This document shows, piece by piece, positions 1-8,016 of a stretch of DNA of 64,000 nt (within the stretch, counting starts at the first letter, position 1; the number at the start of each line of letters is the position of its first letter). Under the pieces are notes generated by a model. It did not search any database and was not told the origin of the DNA. It saw only the letters and a program-made list of their open reading frames with translations. This DNA is from JAWWPG01 sp963820035. Lineage in GTDB: Bacteria > Actinomycetota > Actinomycetes > Propionibacteriales > Nocardioidaceae. The stretch spans positions 682,001 through 746,000 of the forward strand of contig CAWFYK010000004.1 of assembly GCA_963820035.1 (NCBI GenBank). The letters run 5' to 3'. Both the position numbers and the translations under genes were made by a program.

Positions 1-831
1 GCGCAGCGTGAGGTCGGCGGTGTGGTCGTGCCACGAGATCCGGAGCACGGTGTGACCGACGTCGTCGAGGTCGACGCGGCTCAGCCGTACGTCGGCCTGC
101 TCGGTGGTGCCGAAGGTCAGCACCGGCGCCGCCGTCCGAGCCGCCATCGCGAGCACTCGCGGGTCGTCGGCGTTGAGCACGGCGAGACCGGTGGCGGGCA
201 GTCCCTCGACAAGCTCCCCCTTGGCCGCCGCGATCCCGTCCTGGCTGCCGAACTCGCCGATATGGGCGACCCCGACGTTGAGCACCAGCCCGACAGACGG
301 TTTCACGATGTCGGCCAGGTAGGCGATGTGACCCATGCCGCGGGCGCCCATCTCAGCCACCAGGTAACGGGTGTCGGCCGCGACCCGAAGGGCGGTAAGG
401 GGTAGTCCGATCTCGTTGTTCAGCGACTCCCGCGGCGCGACGGTGGGGGCGTCAGCGCCCAGGATCTCGGCGAGCATGTCCTTCGTGCTCGTCTTCCCCT
501 GGGAACCCGTCAGCCCGACCACCGTGAGCTCCGGGAGCCGTCCCACGACGTGGCGGGCCAGCATCCCCAGCGCGGCGACGACGTCGTCGACCACCACGGC
601 AGGGACTGCGACGTCGCGCGCCGAGAGCACGCCCGCCGCCCCGCCGGCGACGGCGGGCTCGGCGAAGTCGGTGCCGTCGACGTGCTCGCCCGGCACGGCC
701 ACGAAGAGCCCGCCGGCCACCGGCGAACGCGAGTCGAGGAACGCGTCACCCGTGACGACGACGTGCTCGGCGGAGGGGTCGATCCGCCCACCGACCAGCG
801 CGGCGATCTCGCCCAGCGTCATCGCGATCAT
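1..831 (-). CDS. murF: UDP-N-acetylmuramoyl-tripeptide--D-alanyl-D-alanine ligase MurF (3' part outside window)
   Basis: Cytoplasmic ATP-dependent ligase adding D-Ala-D-Ala to the muropeptide precursor. I read 277 codons on the minus strand; the C-terminal part lies beyond position 1. The N-terminus begins MIAMTLGEIAALVGGRID, followed by a P-loop (GLTGSQGKTSTK), then an LVAEMGARGMGHI stretch and an LNVGVAHIGEFGS stretch, as in Mur ligases of the MurF type. The ATG overlaps the murE stop in an ATGA, so the two are probably translationally coupled. It is the last visible member of the mraZ-rsmH-ftsL-ftsI-murE-murF series; mraY and murD are expected to follow outside the window. Confidence 0.93.
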   Translation of the reverse strand, partial: MIAMTLGEIAALVGGRIDPSAEHVVVTGDAFLDSRSPVAGGLFVAVPGEHVDGTDFAEPAVAGGAAGVLSARDVAVPAVVVDDVVAALGMLARHVVGRLPELTVVGLTGSQGKTSTKDMLAEILGADAPTVAPRESLNNEIGLPLTALRVAADTRYLVAEMGARGMGHIAYLADIVKPSVGLVLNVGVAHIGEFGSQDGIAAAKGELVEGLPATGLAVLNADDPRVLAMAARTAAPVLTFGTTEQADVRLSRVDLDDVGHTVLRISWHDHTADLTLR

Positions 832-2369
832 CGGGTGGACCCCACTCCGGTGAGCCCGGTGAGGATGTCCCGCGCGACCGCCCGGTCGTCGAAGGCGATG
901 ACCCGGTCGCCGACCTCCTGGCCCGTCTCGTGGCCCTTGCCGGCGATGAGAACCGTGTCTGCATCGGCCGCCCCGACGAGAGCTCGCTCGATCGCGGCCT
1001 GCCGGCCGGCCACCTCGTGGATCTCCACCCGGCCGCGACGGGAGGGGCTCGTCAGCGCCTCCCGGGCTCCCTCGATGATGGCCGCGCGGATCACGGCGGG
1101 ATCCTCGCCCCGGGGGTTGTCGTCGGTGACGACGAGAACATCGGCGATGTCGGCGGCGGCGCGTCCCATCAGCGCCCGCTTGCCGTGGTCGCGGTCCCCG
1201 CCGGCGCCGAGGACGATCCACAGACGTCCCGCGGTGACTGCGCGGAGCGCCCGAAGCACGGCGGAGACGGCGTCCGGCTTGTGGGCGTAGTCGACGACGA
1301 CAGCGAACGCCTGCCCGGCGTCCACGCGCTCGAGTCGTCCCGCCACGCTCGTGATCTCGGCCATCCCTGCGGCCACGGCCGGCACGTCATAGCCCGCCTC
1401 CCCCGCTGCCGCGAGGCCGGCCAGCACGTTCGCCGCGTTGAAGTCGCCCGGCAGGTTGGTGGAGACCCGGGTCCGCAGGCCCCCCGGCCCCTCGACCGTG
1501 AAGTCCGAGCCGTCGGGCCGCAGGGCCAGGTCCACACAGCGCCAATCCGCCGTCCCTCCCGCCGGCGAGAAGGTGTGGACGGGGATCTCGAGCCGCTCGA
1601 GCAGCCCGGCAACCACCCGGTCGTCGGCGTTGAGCAAGGCCCGCCGGGCCCGCTCCGGCGTGAAGAGGCTGGCCTTCGCTGCGAGGTAGTGCTCCACATC
1701 GCCGTGGAAGTCCAGGTGGTCGCGGCCGAAGTTCAAGAAGACGGCCACGTCGAACATCACTCCGTCGACCCGGCCCAGCACCAGCGCATGGCTGGACACC
1801 TCCATCGCGCACACGTCCACCCCACGTTCGCGCATGACCGCGAACATCGCGTGGAGGTCCGGCGCCTCGGGGGTGGTGAGCGGGGTCTTGACCTGCTCGC
1901 CGTCGACCCAGGTGCCCATCGTCCCGATGACCGCCGTACGACGGCCAGCCGCCGCGAGGCCAGCACTGAGCAGCTGCGTGGTGGTGGTCTTGCCCTGGGT
2001 CCCGGTGACCCCCACCAGGGACAGCGCGGTCGCGGGGTGTCCGTAGACGGTGGCCGCCAGGGTTCCGAGGAGCGAACGCGGGTCGGCCGCGACAAGGGTC
2101 GGCAGGCCCGCGGCGGTGGCGTGTCCCACTCCGTCCGGGTCGGTCAGGACCGCCACCGCTCCGGCAGCTCGGGCCTGCGCGGCGAACGCGGCACCATGCG
2201 TCCGGGCGCCGGGGAGGGCGGCGAAGAGGTCACCCGCCACCACCGACCCCGACCGCAGGCACACCCCGGTCACGTCGACGTCGGTCGCCGGTGAGGCGAG
2301 TCCGGCGACCTCGGCGAGCGCCGACAGCGCCACCGGGCGGACCGAGCTGGGACGGGTCGGGACGCTCAC
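828..2369 (-). CDS. murE: UDP-N-acetylmuramoyl-tripeptide synthetase MurE (diaminopimelate-adding)
   Basis: Ligase adding the third residue of the peptidoglycan stem peptide; 513 residues, normal for MurE. The P-loop GTQGKTTTTQ is near residues 123-132, and the amino-acid selectivity motif DNPR at 417-420 marks a diaminopimelate-type rather than lysine-type enzyme (whether meso- or LL-DAP cannot be told). The start is a GTG (MSVPTRPSSV). It sits 58 bp downstream of ftsI and overlaps murF by 4 bp. Nothing in the sequence looks damaged. Confidence 0.95.
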   Translation of the reverse strand: MSVPTRPSSVRPVALSALAEVAGLASPATDVDVTGVCLRSGSVVAGDLFAALPGARTHGAAFAAQARAAGAVAVLTDPDGVGHATAAGLPTLVAADPRSLLGTLAATVYGHPATALSLVGVTGTQGKTTTTQLLSAGLAAAGRRTAVIGTMGTWVDGEQVKTPLTTPEAPDLHAMFAVMRERGVDVCAMEVSSHALVLGRVDGVMFDVAVFLNFGRDHLDFHGDVEHYLAAKASLFTPERARRALLNADDRVVAGLLERLEIPVHTFSPAGGTADWRCVDLALRPDGSDFTVEGPGGLRTRVSTNLPGDFNAANVLAGLAAAGEAGYDVPAVAAGMAEITSVAGRLERVDAGQAFAVVVDYAHKPDAVSAVLRALRAVTAGRLWIVLGAGGDRDHGKRALMGRAAADIADVLVVTDDNPRGEDPAVIRAAIIEGAREALTSPSRRGRVEIHEVAGRQAAIERALVGAADADTVLIAGKGHETGQEVGDRVIAFDDRAVARDILTGLTGVGSTR

Positions 2370-2427
2370 GGCGACTTCGCCGTCGTCAGCCCCTCGATGC
2401 GCACCACAGCCCGAAGATTAGCCGCGG

Positions 2428-4338
2428 TCACCAGGTCGCGGGCAGCAAGGGCTGGCGCTTGCGGTCCGGCGGAACCCCGTACTTCTCGAGTGCGTCCACC
2501 ATCAGGCTGTGGAAGACGGGGCCAGCGGTCGCACCGCCGCCGGCGCCGGCCGCACGCGGGTGCTGGATCACGACATAGACCACGAAGCGGGGGTTGTCGG
2601 CAGGGGCGAAGCCGGCGAACGAGACGGTGAAGGTCCCGTCGTAGCAGCCGCACTTGGGATTGGACCGCTGCGCCGTCCCGGTCTTGCCGGCGACGGCGTA
2701 GCCCTTGATGGCGCCCTTCGGTGCGGTGCCCTCGGGGCCGACGACGGTCTCCATCATCCGGGCCACCTGGTGAGCCGTGTCGGCCGAGATCACCCGGTGG
2801 CGGGCGGGCGGTGGCGCGGGCGTGAAGTGGCCGTTGCTGTCCACCTTTCCTTCGATGAGCGACGGGGCGACGTAGACGCCGTGGTTGGCGACCGCGCCGA
2901 CCGCGGCGGCCATCTGGAGGGTGTTGACGCTCATGCCCTGGCCGAAGTCGATGTTGTCGCGCTGGATCAGCGGCCAGGTGTTCGGCTTGGCGAGCAGGCC
3001 GTTGGAGCTCTCGGTGAAGCCGAGGTGCAGCGGCTGGCCGATCCCGAACTTGCGCAGGTAGGAGTAGAGCTCCCCGTTGGGCATCTGCTCGGCGGCCCGG
3101 ACGGTGCCGAGGTTCGACGACTTGGCGATGACCCCGGCGGCCGTCAGCCGCAGGGTGCCGTGCGCGAAGTAGTCGTGGATGGGGTTGGCACCGACCTGAA
3201 TCATGGGCGGCACGACGATCTTGGTCTCGGGAGTGACATAGCCGCCGTTGATCAGCGCGCTGAACGTGAGGATCTTCTCGACGCTGCCCGGCTCGAAGGC
3301 GTCGGTGAGCGCCCGCGAGCCCCAGTCGGCGGCGGGTGAGGCTCCCGGGTCGTTGGAGTTGAGCGTCGGGTAGTCGGCCAGCGCCATCACCTGCGACGTG
3401 CGCGCATCGAGCACGACGGCAGTCCCGGAGTCGGCGTGGACGCTCTTGACCGCCGCCGCGAGCTTGCGGAGGGCGAGGAACTGGAGATCCTGGTCGATGG
3501 TGAGCTTGATGCCGGTGCCTTCCTTCGGCTCCGTCACCGTGTTGTTGGCGAGCGGCAGGATCTGGCCGTTGACGACCTGGTAGGTCGCCGACCCGTTGTG
3601 GCCGCGCAGCAGGTTGTTCTGCGACCGCTCGAAGCCGTACATGCCCTGACCCTCGCTCCCGACGAACCCCAGCAGGTTGGCCGCGACATCGCCGGCCGGG
3701 TAGACGCGCAGGGTGTCGTGCGTGGTGTAGACACCGGGCAGGTTGAGCTGGTTGAGCCGGTCGACCGTCGCGGTCGCGACGTCGGGCGCCAGGTGCCGGG
3801 CGAGCTCGACGTATCGGGTGTTGGGCGTGCGGAGCAAGGCGACGGTGTCGAGGTAGTCGGCGCCGATGCGGCGGTGCAGCACGGCCGCGATCATCGCGGC
3901 ATGCGCCTTGGTGTACGTCGGGTCGGCCACCAGCTTCGAGGCGTCGACGGTCTCGGCGAGCTTGACGCCGTTGCGGTCATAGATCGGGGCCCGGGGCGCC
4001 TCCAGCGGGATCGTCTGGGCACCCTTGGCCTCGGCGAGCGCCGCGTAGTCGTTCTCGTCGATCCCTTGCAGCTGGATCAGCCGGGCCGCGAACAGGGACA
4101 GCATGAAGGCGACCACACAGAAGGCACTCCAGAGCCGGAACGGACCGGTGGCGAGCCTGATGCTCCGCCGCTGACGTTTCCTCGGCTGCCGCGCAGACGG
4201 CCCCCCTTCGCGACGGCCGCCGGCCGCTGCGGAGCCCGAGGTCTCCGATGCGGCGCGTGGCGCCCGGGTGCGGCGGCGAGCCCCCGCTGGTCGCTTCGCT
4301 CCGCGCTCACCCGGGTGTCGCGGTTTCCGCTGGCTCAC
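2428..4338 (-). CDS. ftsI: Septal peptidoglycan D,D-transpeptidase FtsI (class B PBP)
   Basis: Division-specific penicillin-binding protein crosslinking septal peptidoglycan. From a GTG at 4338 (preceded by GAGGGAG; a TTG one codon upstream is the alternative) it is 636 residues. Layout: a basic, Arg/Pro/Gly-rich cytoplasmic tail (about 1-65), one membrane segment (about 70-90), a dimerisation domain, then a transpeptidase domain with SVEK (catalytic Ser about 352), SSN (about 407-409) and KTGTA (about 552). No PASTA domains are seen, so it is FtsI/PbpB rather than a PASTA PBP. It follows ftsL after a 102-bp gap holding a 20-bp GC-rich palindrome. Confidence 0.94.
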   Translation of the reverse strand: MSQRKPRHPGERGAKRPAGARRRTRAPRAASETSGSAAAGGRREGGPSARQPRKRQRRSIRLATGPFRLWSAFCVVAFMLSLFAARLIQLQGIDENDYAALAEAKGAQTIPLEAPRAPIYDRNGVKLAETVDASKLVADPTYTKAHAAMIAAVLHRRIGADYLDTVALLRTPNTRYVELARHLAPDVATATVDRLNQLNLPGVYTTHDTLRVYPAGDVAANLLGFVGSEGQGMYGFERSQNNLLRGHNGSATYQVVNGQILPLANNTVTEPKEGTGIKLTIDQDLQFLALRKLAAAVKSVHADSGTAVVLDARTSQVMALADYPTLNSNDPGASPAADWGSRALTDAFEPGSVEKILTFSALINGGYVTPETKIVVPPMIQVGANPIHDYFAHGTLRLTAAGVIAKSSNLGTVRAAEQMPNGELYSYLRKFGIGQPLHLGFTESSNGLLAKPNTWPLIQRDNIDFGQGMSVNTLQMAAAVGAVANHGVYVAPSLIEGKVDSNGHFTPAPPPARHRVISADTAHQVARMMETVVGPEGTAPKGAIKGYAVAGKTGTAQRSNPKCGCYDGTFTVSFAGFAPADNPRFVVYVVIQHPRAAGAGGGATAGPVFHSLMVDALEKYGVPPDRKRQPLLPATW

Positions 4339-4373
4339 CAACGCTCCCTCTTGCCGAAAGACGTGCCGACGCC

Positions 4374-4393
4374 ACCGCCCGGAACCGGGCGGT
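4374..4393. promoter_or_regulatory. GC-rich palindrome between ftsL and ftsI
   Basis: ACCGCCCGG-AA-CCGGGCGGT, perfect 9-bp arms. As RNA it would fold as an 8-bp stem with a GAAC tetraloop. It lies in the 102-bp ftsL-ftsI gap. No T-run follows on the minus strand, so it looks less like an intrinsic terminator than an RNA-stabilising or attenuating hairpin. Function is inferred only. Confidence 0.45.
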
Positions 4394-4440
4394 CCCTGGG
4401 GCTGACGTGCGTCGTGTTGCCGGAGTTCTTTTCTATCCTG

Positions 4441-5016
4441 CTAGTGCTTCGATGGCGGGGAGCTTGTCTTGGTGTCGCCGGGCTTTGTGTGGGTCTTCGG
4501 CGCCGGGTGCCGGACCACACCTCCTGCGGCGTTGTTGGCCTCGCCGCCCACGATCGGGCTGATCTTGCCGAGCCGGTCGACGCTCGGCCCGATCTTGGCG
4601 CCGATGTTGACCAGACCGCTGTGGTGCCCGGCGATGGAGTCACCGAGGATCTTGCCGGTGGCCAGCGAGATGAACGCAGGCGACGGGTTCTGGACGAGCC
4701 CGAGCCGCTGGGCCTTCTCCGCCACCCGCTGGGGATCCTGCAGGGCAGCGACCTGGAGCTGCAGGGTCTGCTGCTGGGCGGCGAGCGCCGCCGACTCCGT
4801 GCGCAGCGAGGTGACCTGGTAGGCGCCGCGCTCCATGTTGGTGTTGAGCAGCAGCAGGCCCACCAGACCGGCCGCCAGCAGGGCGATGACCAGCACGACG
4901 AACGGCATCCGTGCCGCCCGGGGCGACAGCCGCGGCACCACCGTCAGCCGAGGCCGGGGCAGCGGGACGTGCGGCAGCGCCGCCCGTGACCCGCTGTGGT
5001 TCATCGACGTGCTCAC
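4441..5016 (-). CDS. ftsL: FtsL-like septum formation initiator protein
   Basis: Small bitopic division protein of the FtsL/DivIC class; 191 residues. A basic cytoplasmic tail (1-36) is followed by one hydrophobic segment (about 37-57, rich in V/L/A), then a coiled-coil stretch with heptad-like spacing (residues about 65-100) containing RVAEKAQRLGLV, the usual end of this family's coil. The C-terminal third is low-complexity and Thr/Ser/Lys-rich. Identification rests on topology and position between rsmH and ftsI rather than on conserved residues. The GTG start overlaps the rsmH stop (GTGA). Expected to act with DivIC/FtsB and FtsQ at the septum. Confidence 0.85.
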   Translation of the reverse strand: MSTSMNHSGSRAALPHVPLPRPRLTVVPRLSPRAARMPFVVLVIALLAAGLVGLLLLNTNMERGAYQVTSLRTESAALAAQQQTLQLQVAALQDPQRVAEKAQRLGLVQNPSPAFISLATGKILGDSIAGHHSGLVNIGAKIGPSVDRLGKISPIVGGEANNAAGGVVRHPAPKTHTKPGDTKTSSPPSKH

Positions 5017-5966
5017 GCGACCTCCCGGATGCGTTCGGCAGCACGGAGCCGGACGGAGGCGGCCCGTGGGTTGATGGTGATCTCGTCAGGCGTGGCGTGT
5101 TCGGCCCCGCGGGTGAGGATGCGGAGCTCGGGCTCGAGCTCGGGCGGTACGACGGGCAGGTCGGCCGGCGCGGTGGATCTCGCGCGGGCCCCCAGGACGT
5201 GCTTCGCGATCCGGTCCTCCAGGGAGTGGTAGGACATCACCACGATGCGCCCACCGAGCGCGAGCGCGTCGACGGCCCGCGGCAGCGCCCGCTCGAGCAC
5301 GGACAGCTCGTCGTTGACCTCGATGCGCAGGGCCTGGAAGGTGCGTTTCGCGGGGTTTCCGCCGGTCCGGCGGGCCGCAGCGGGGATCGCGGACCTGATG
5401 AGCTCGACGAGCCGCTCGCTCGTGTCGAACGGGACGCGGTCCCGCTCGCTCACCACCTTGTCGGCGATCCTGCGGGCGAAGCGCTCCTCGCCGTAGCGGC
5501 GCAGCACCCGGGCCAGGTCGGCCGCCGAGTAGCTGTTGAGCACCTCGGCGGCGCTGACGCCCACCGTGGGGTCCATCCGCATGTCGAGCGGCCCGTCGGC
5601 GGAGTAGGCGAAGCCGCGCTCACGTCGGTCGAGCTGCATCGAGGACACCCCCAGGTCGAACAGCACGCCGTTGACGCTCGACAGGCCGAGCTCGGCAAGG
5701 ACTCGCGGGATCTCATCGTAAACCGCGTGCACGAGCGTGACGCGCTCCTCGGACCCGGCGAGTCGCACCCCGGCGAGGCGCAGCGCCTGCGGGTCGCGGT
5801 CGAGGCCGACGACCCGGGCGGCTGGACACCGGGCCAGAATCTCGGCGGTATGTCCGCCGAGACCGAGGGTCGCGTCGACGAGCACCGAGCCGGGCTCGAC
5901 CAGGGCCGGCGCCAGCAGGGCGACGACGCGGTCGAGCAGGACCGGGACGTGCTCGGGGACGTCCAT
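5013..5966 (-). CDS. rsmH: 16S rRNA (cytosine-N4)-methyltransferase RsmH
   Basis: SAM-dependent methyltransferase acting on C1402 of 16S rRNA (formerly MraW); 317 residues from the ATG of MDVPEHVPVLLDRV, normal for the family. The open frame continues 64 codons upstream, but that stretch overlaps the small membrane-protein gene in another frame and lacks family-like sequence, so 5966 is chosen. Visible motifs: VDATLGLGGHT (SAM binding), VLFDLGVSS and FQALRIEVNDEL. Starts 8 bp after the preceding small gene and overlaps ftsL by 4 bp. Confidence 0.95.
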   Translation of the reverse strand: MDVPEHVPVLLDRVVALLAPALVEPGSVLVDATLGLGGHTAEILARCPAARVVGLDRDPQALRLAGVRLAGSEERVTLVHAVYDEIPRVLAELGLSSVNGVLFDLGVSSMQLDRRERGFAYSADGPLDMRMDPTVGVSAAEVLNSYSAADLARVLRRYGEERFARRIADKVVSERDRVPFDTSERLVELIRSAIPAAARRTGGNPAKRTFQALRIEVNDELSVLERALPRAVDALALGGRIVVMSYHSLEDRIAKHVLGARARSTAPADLPVVPPELEPELRILTRGAEHATPDEITINPRAASVRLRAAERIREVA

Positions 5967-5974
5967 CGGTGACG

Positions 5975-6139
5975 TCAGCCCGCCAGCTTCATGAGGAGGG
6001 TCGCGACGAGTACCAGTGTCACCGAGGCGGCCACCGAGGCCACGGCGACAGCCACCCCGTCCTTGACCTCGTCGCGTACCCGCCGGGCCGGCATCGGCTC
6101 TCGTTCGGTGTGTTCGGCAGCGATCTCGAAGCGCATCAT
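5975..6139 (-). CDS. Small single-pass membrane protein between mraZ and rsmH
   Basis: A 54-codon frame starting ATGATGCGC: MMRFEIAAEHTEREPMPARR..., then a charged linker (VRDEVKDG) and a hydrophobic segment of about 20 residues rich in Val and Ala, ending KLAG and a TGA. Predicted topology is one membrane helix with a short cytoplasmic N-terminus. It ends 8 bp before rsmH, in the same orientation. Evidence that it is real: correct strand, operon spacing and a clean amphipathic-to-hydrophobic layout. Function unknown; a small divisome or wall-synthesis accessory role is inference from position. Confidence 0.7.
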   Translation of the reverse strand: MMRFEIAAEHTEREPMPARRVRDEVKDGVAVAVASVAASVTLVLVATLLMKLAG

Positions 6140-6317
6140 CGTCGACCCTTCGGTTCACGGGGGGCTGGTGCAGTGCGGCTGGTGGTGCGGGGTTCCGCTT
6201 GTTCGTTCGTACGGCCAGGTCCCCGACCGCACCTTCGAGGAAGTGCCTTCTGGCACCGGGGAAGGTGTGTCAGAGGGCCGAAGGGCGGTCCGAGGACCTC
6301 GCCGTACGACGCTCGTG

Positions 6318-6758
6318 TCACGTCTCGTCGGGGTCGGAGAGCACCTCCTCCGACCAGTTCGCGTAGGCGTCCTCCTGCTCGTCGGTGTAGGTCTGCCACG
6401 CGGCTGCGTCCCAGATCTCCACCCGGTTGTAGGCCCCGATGACGACGCACTCGCGCTCGAGGCCCGCGTAGGTGCGCAAGAGCGGCGGAATCGTCACCCG
6501 ACCCTGCCGGTCGGCGACCTCCGCCGAGGCGCCGGCGAAGAGCATCCGCATGAAGTCACGGTTCTTCCGGTTGGTGACGGAGTCCTTGCGCAGCCCGGCG
6601 GTGAAGGTGCGGAACTCGGAGCTCGGCCAGATGTAAAGGCAGTGCTCCTGTCCGCGTGTCACTACCAGGCCCTCCGAAAGCTCGTCGCGAAACTTGGCCG
6701 GGAGGAACAGCCGGCCCTTGTCATCGAGCCGCGGCATGTGGGTACCGAGAAACACCAC
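6318..6758 (-). CDS. mraZ: Transcriptional regulator MraZ
   Basis: DNA-binding AbrB-like protein repressing its own dcw operon; 146 residues, normal length. Two SpoVT/AbrB-type repeats are visible: an N-terminal one (HMPRLDDKGRLFLPAKFR) and a second (EVADRQGRVTIPPLLR). Two adjacent GTG codons (6758, 6755) can start it; the second gives the family-typical MFLGTH opening. The 178-bp gap to the next gene shows no further gene. The phased boxes just upstream are the expected autoregulatory target. Confidence 0.95.
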   Translation of the reverse strand: MVFLGTHMPRLDDKGRLFLPAKFRDELSEGLVVTRGQEHCLYIWPSSEFRTFTAGLRKDSVTNRKNRDFMRMLFAGASAEVADRQGRVTIPPLLRTYAGLERECVVIGAYNRVEIWDAAAWQTYTDEQEDAYANWSEEVLSDPDET

Positions 6759-6776
6759 CCACCGCCTTCCTGTCCT

Positions 6777-6821
6777 CCACTGCTCACCACACTACTCCAC
6801 AATCCTCCACTCGACTACCAC
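6777..6821 (-). promoter_or_regulatory. MraZ-box operator (five GTGG repeats)
   Basis: Read on the minus strand upstream of mraZ: GTGGTAGTCGA, GTGGAGGATT, GTGGAGTAGT, GTGGTGAGCA, then GTGGAGGACA. The last four GTGG cores are exactly 10 bp apart and the first 11 bp. Known MraZ operators are tandem short G-rich boxes on a 10-bp period, so this array, about 20-60 bp upstream of mraZ, is very likely its autoregulatory site. Any promoter for the dcw operon would overlap it. Confidence 0.8.
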
Positions 6822-7045
6822 TTCACCGTGTCGCGCGACCCGTGTTGCCTCCCCGGTGACCTGCTCAACACGCGGATCGCGGCGTAATCTTGACCAGGCC
6901 CCGTCATTCTGGACGGACCGGCTGCTAGCGGTGAGTGCGCGCTGTCACCACATCGTTATGCCCAGGCCATCGAGAAAGCGTGGCGGACTTGCCAAGATCA
7001 GACCCGCGGGCTGACCGGACACCTCAGGTTTCGATGGGACGACAG

Positions 7046-8014
7046 ATGAGCAGTATCGACACGCTCGCCACCGTGACGGGCCGCGTCAGCGACAACATCG
7101 AGAAGGTGATCGAGGGCAAGCCCGACGTGATCCGCACCGCGATCACCGTGCTGCTCGCCGAGGGCCACCTGCTCATCGAGGACGTTCCCGGGGTCGGCAA
7201 GACCATGCTGGCGAAGGCACTCGCCCGGTCGGTCGACTGCACCGTCAAGCGCATCCAGTTCACCCCCGACCTGCTGCCGTCCGACGTCACCGGCGTCTCC
7301 ATCTACAACCGCGAGACCCGCGACTTCGAGTTCCGTCCGGGCGGCGTCTTCGCCAACGTCGTCGTCGGCGACGAGATCAACCGCGCGTCGCCGAAGACCC
7401 AGTCGGCCCTCCTCGAGTGCATGGAGGAGCGTCAGGTCACCGTCGACAGCGTCACCTACGACCTCCAGGTGCCCTTCATCGTGATCGCCACCCAGAACCC
7501 GATCGAGATGGAAGGCACCTACCCGCTCCCTGAGGCGCAGCGCGACCGGTTCATGGCCCGGCTCTCGATGGGCTACCCGGTGTCTCGGGCCGAGCTCGAC
7601 ATGCTCGACAGCCACTCCGCCGCGAACCCACTCGACGACCTCGAGCCGGTCACCGACGCCGCCGAGATCGCGAAGCTGATCGAGGTGGTCCGCACCGTCC
7701 ACGTCTCCCACGCCGTCAAGCAGTACGCCGTCGACCTCACGTCGGCCACCCGCCGCTCCCCCGACCTGCGCCTCGGTGCCTCGCCGCGGGCCACTCTCCA
7801 CCTGGTGCGCGCCGCCCGGGCGCACGCCGCGCTCGAGTCCCGCGACTACGTCATCCCCGACGACATCCAGCGGCTCGCCGTCTCGGTCCTCGCCCACCGC
7901 ATCATCACCGGTCTCGAAGCCCAGATGGGCGGACGCGGTCCCGAGCAGATCGTCACGTCCCTGCTCCGCACGGTCGCCGTCCCGGAGGCCGCCAGCAACG
8001 GCAGCCGCTCGTAG
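7046..8014 (+). CDS. MoxR-family AAA+ ATPase
   Basis: Cytoplasmic AAA+ chaperone of the MoxR class, thought to assemble or activate partner proteins; 322 residues. Walker A is GVGKTMLAKAL, Walker B VVGDEINRASPKTQ, then a sensor region IATQNPIEMEGTYPLPEAQRDRF, all family hallmarks. The ATG at 7046 is chosen because GGGA lies just upstream; an in-frame ATG at 7034 is the alternative. It is followed by DUF58 and transglutaminase genes with almost no spacing, the common actinobacterial moxR-DUF58-TgpA operon divergent from mraZ. Confidence 0.93.
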   Translation: MSSIDTLATVTGRVSDNIEKVIEGKPDVIRTAITVLLAEGHLLIEDVPGVGKTMLAKALARSVDCTVKRIQFTPDLLPSDVTGVSIYNRETRDFEFRPGGVFANVVVGDEINRASPKTQSALLECMEERQVTVDSVTYDLQVPFIVIATQNPIEMEGTYPLPEAQRDRFMARLSMGYPVSRAELDMLDSHSAANPLDDLEPVTDAAEIAKLIEVVRTVHVSHAVKQYAVDLTSATRRSPDLRLGASPRATLHLVRAARAHAALESRDYVIPDDIQRLAVSVLAHRIITGLEAQMGGRGPEQIVTSLLRTVAVPEAASNGSRS

Positions 8015-8016
8015 CC

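Noticed and set aside
2509..3339. Long plus-strand open frames antisense to the ftsI, murE, nrdJ and dnaE2 genes
   Set aside because: They mirror the codon pattern of the minus-strand genes, have Arg/Gly/Asp-rich composition and no recognisable motif; normal shadows in high-GC DNA.
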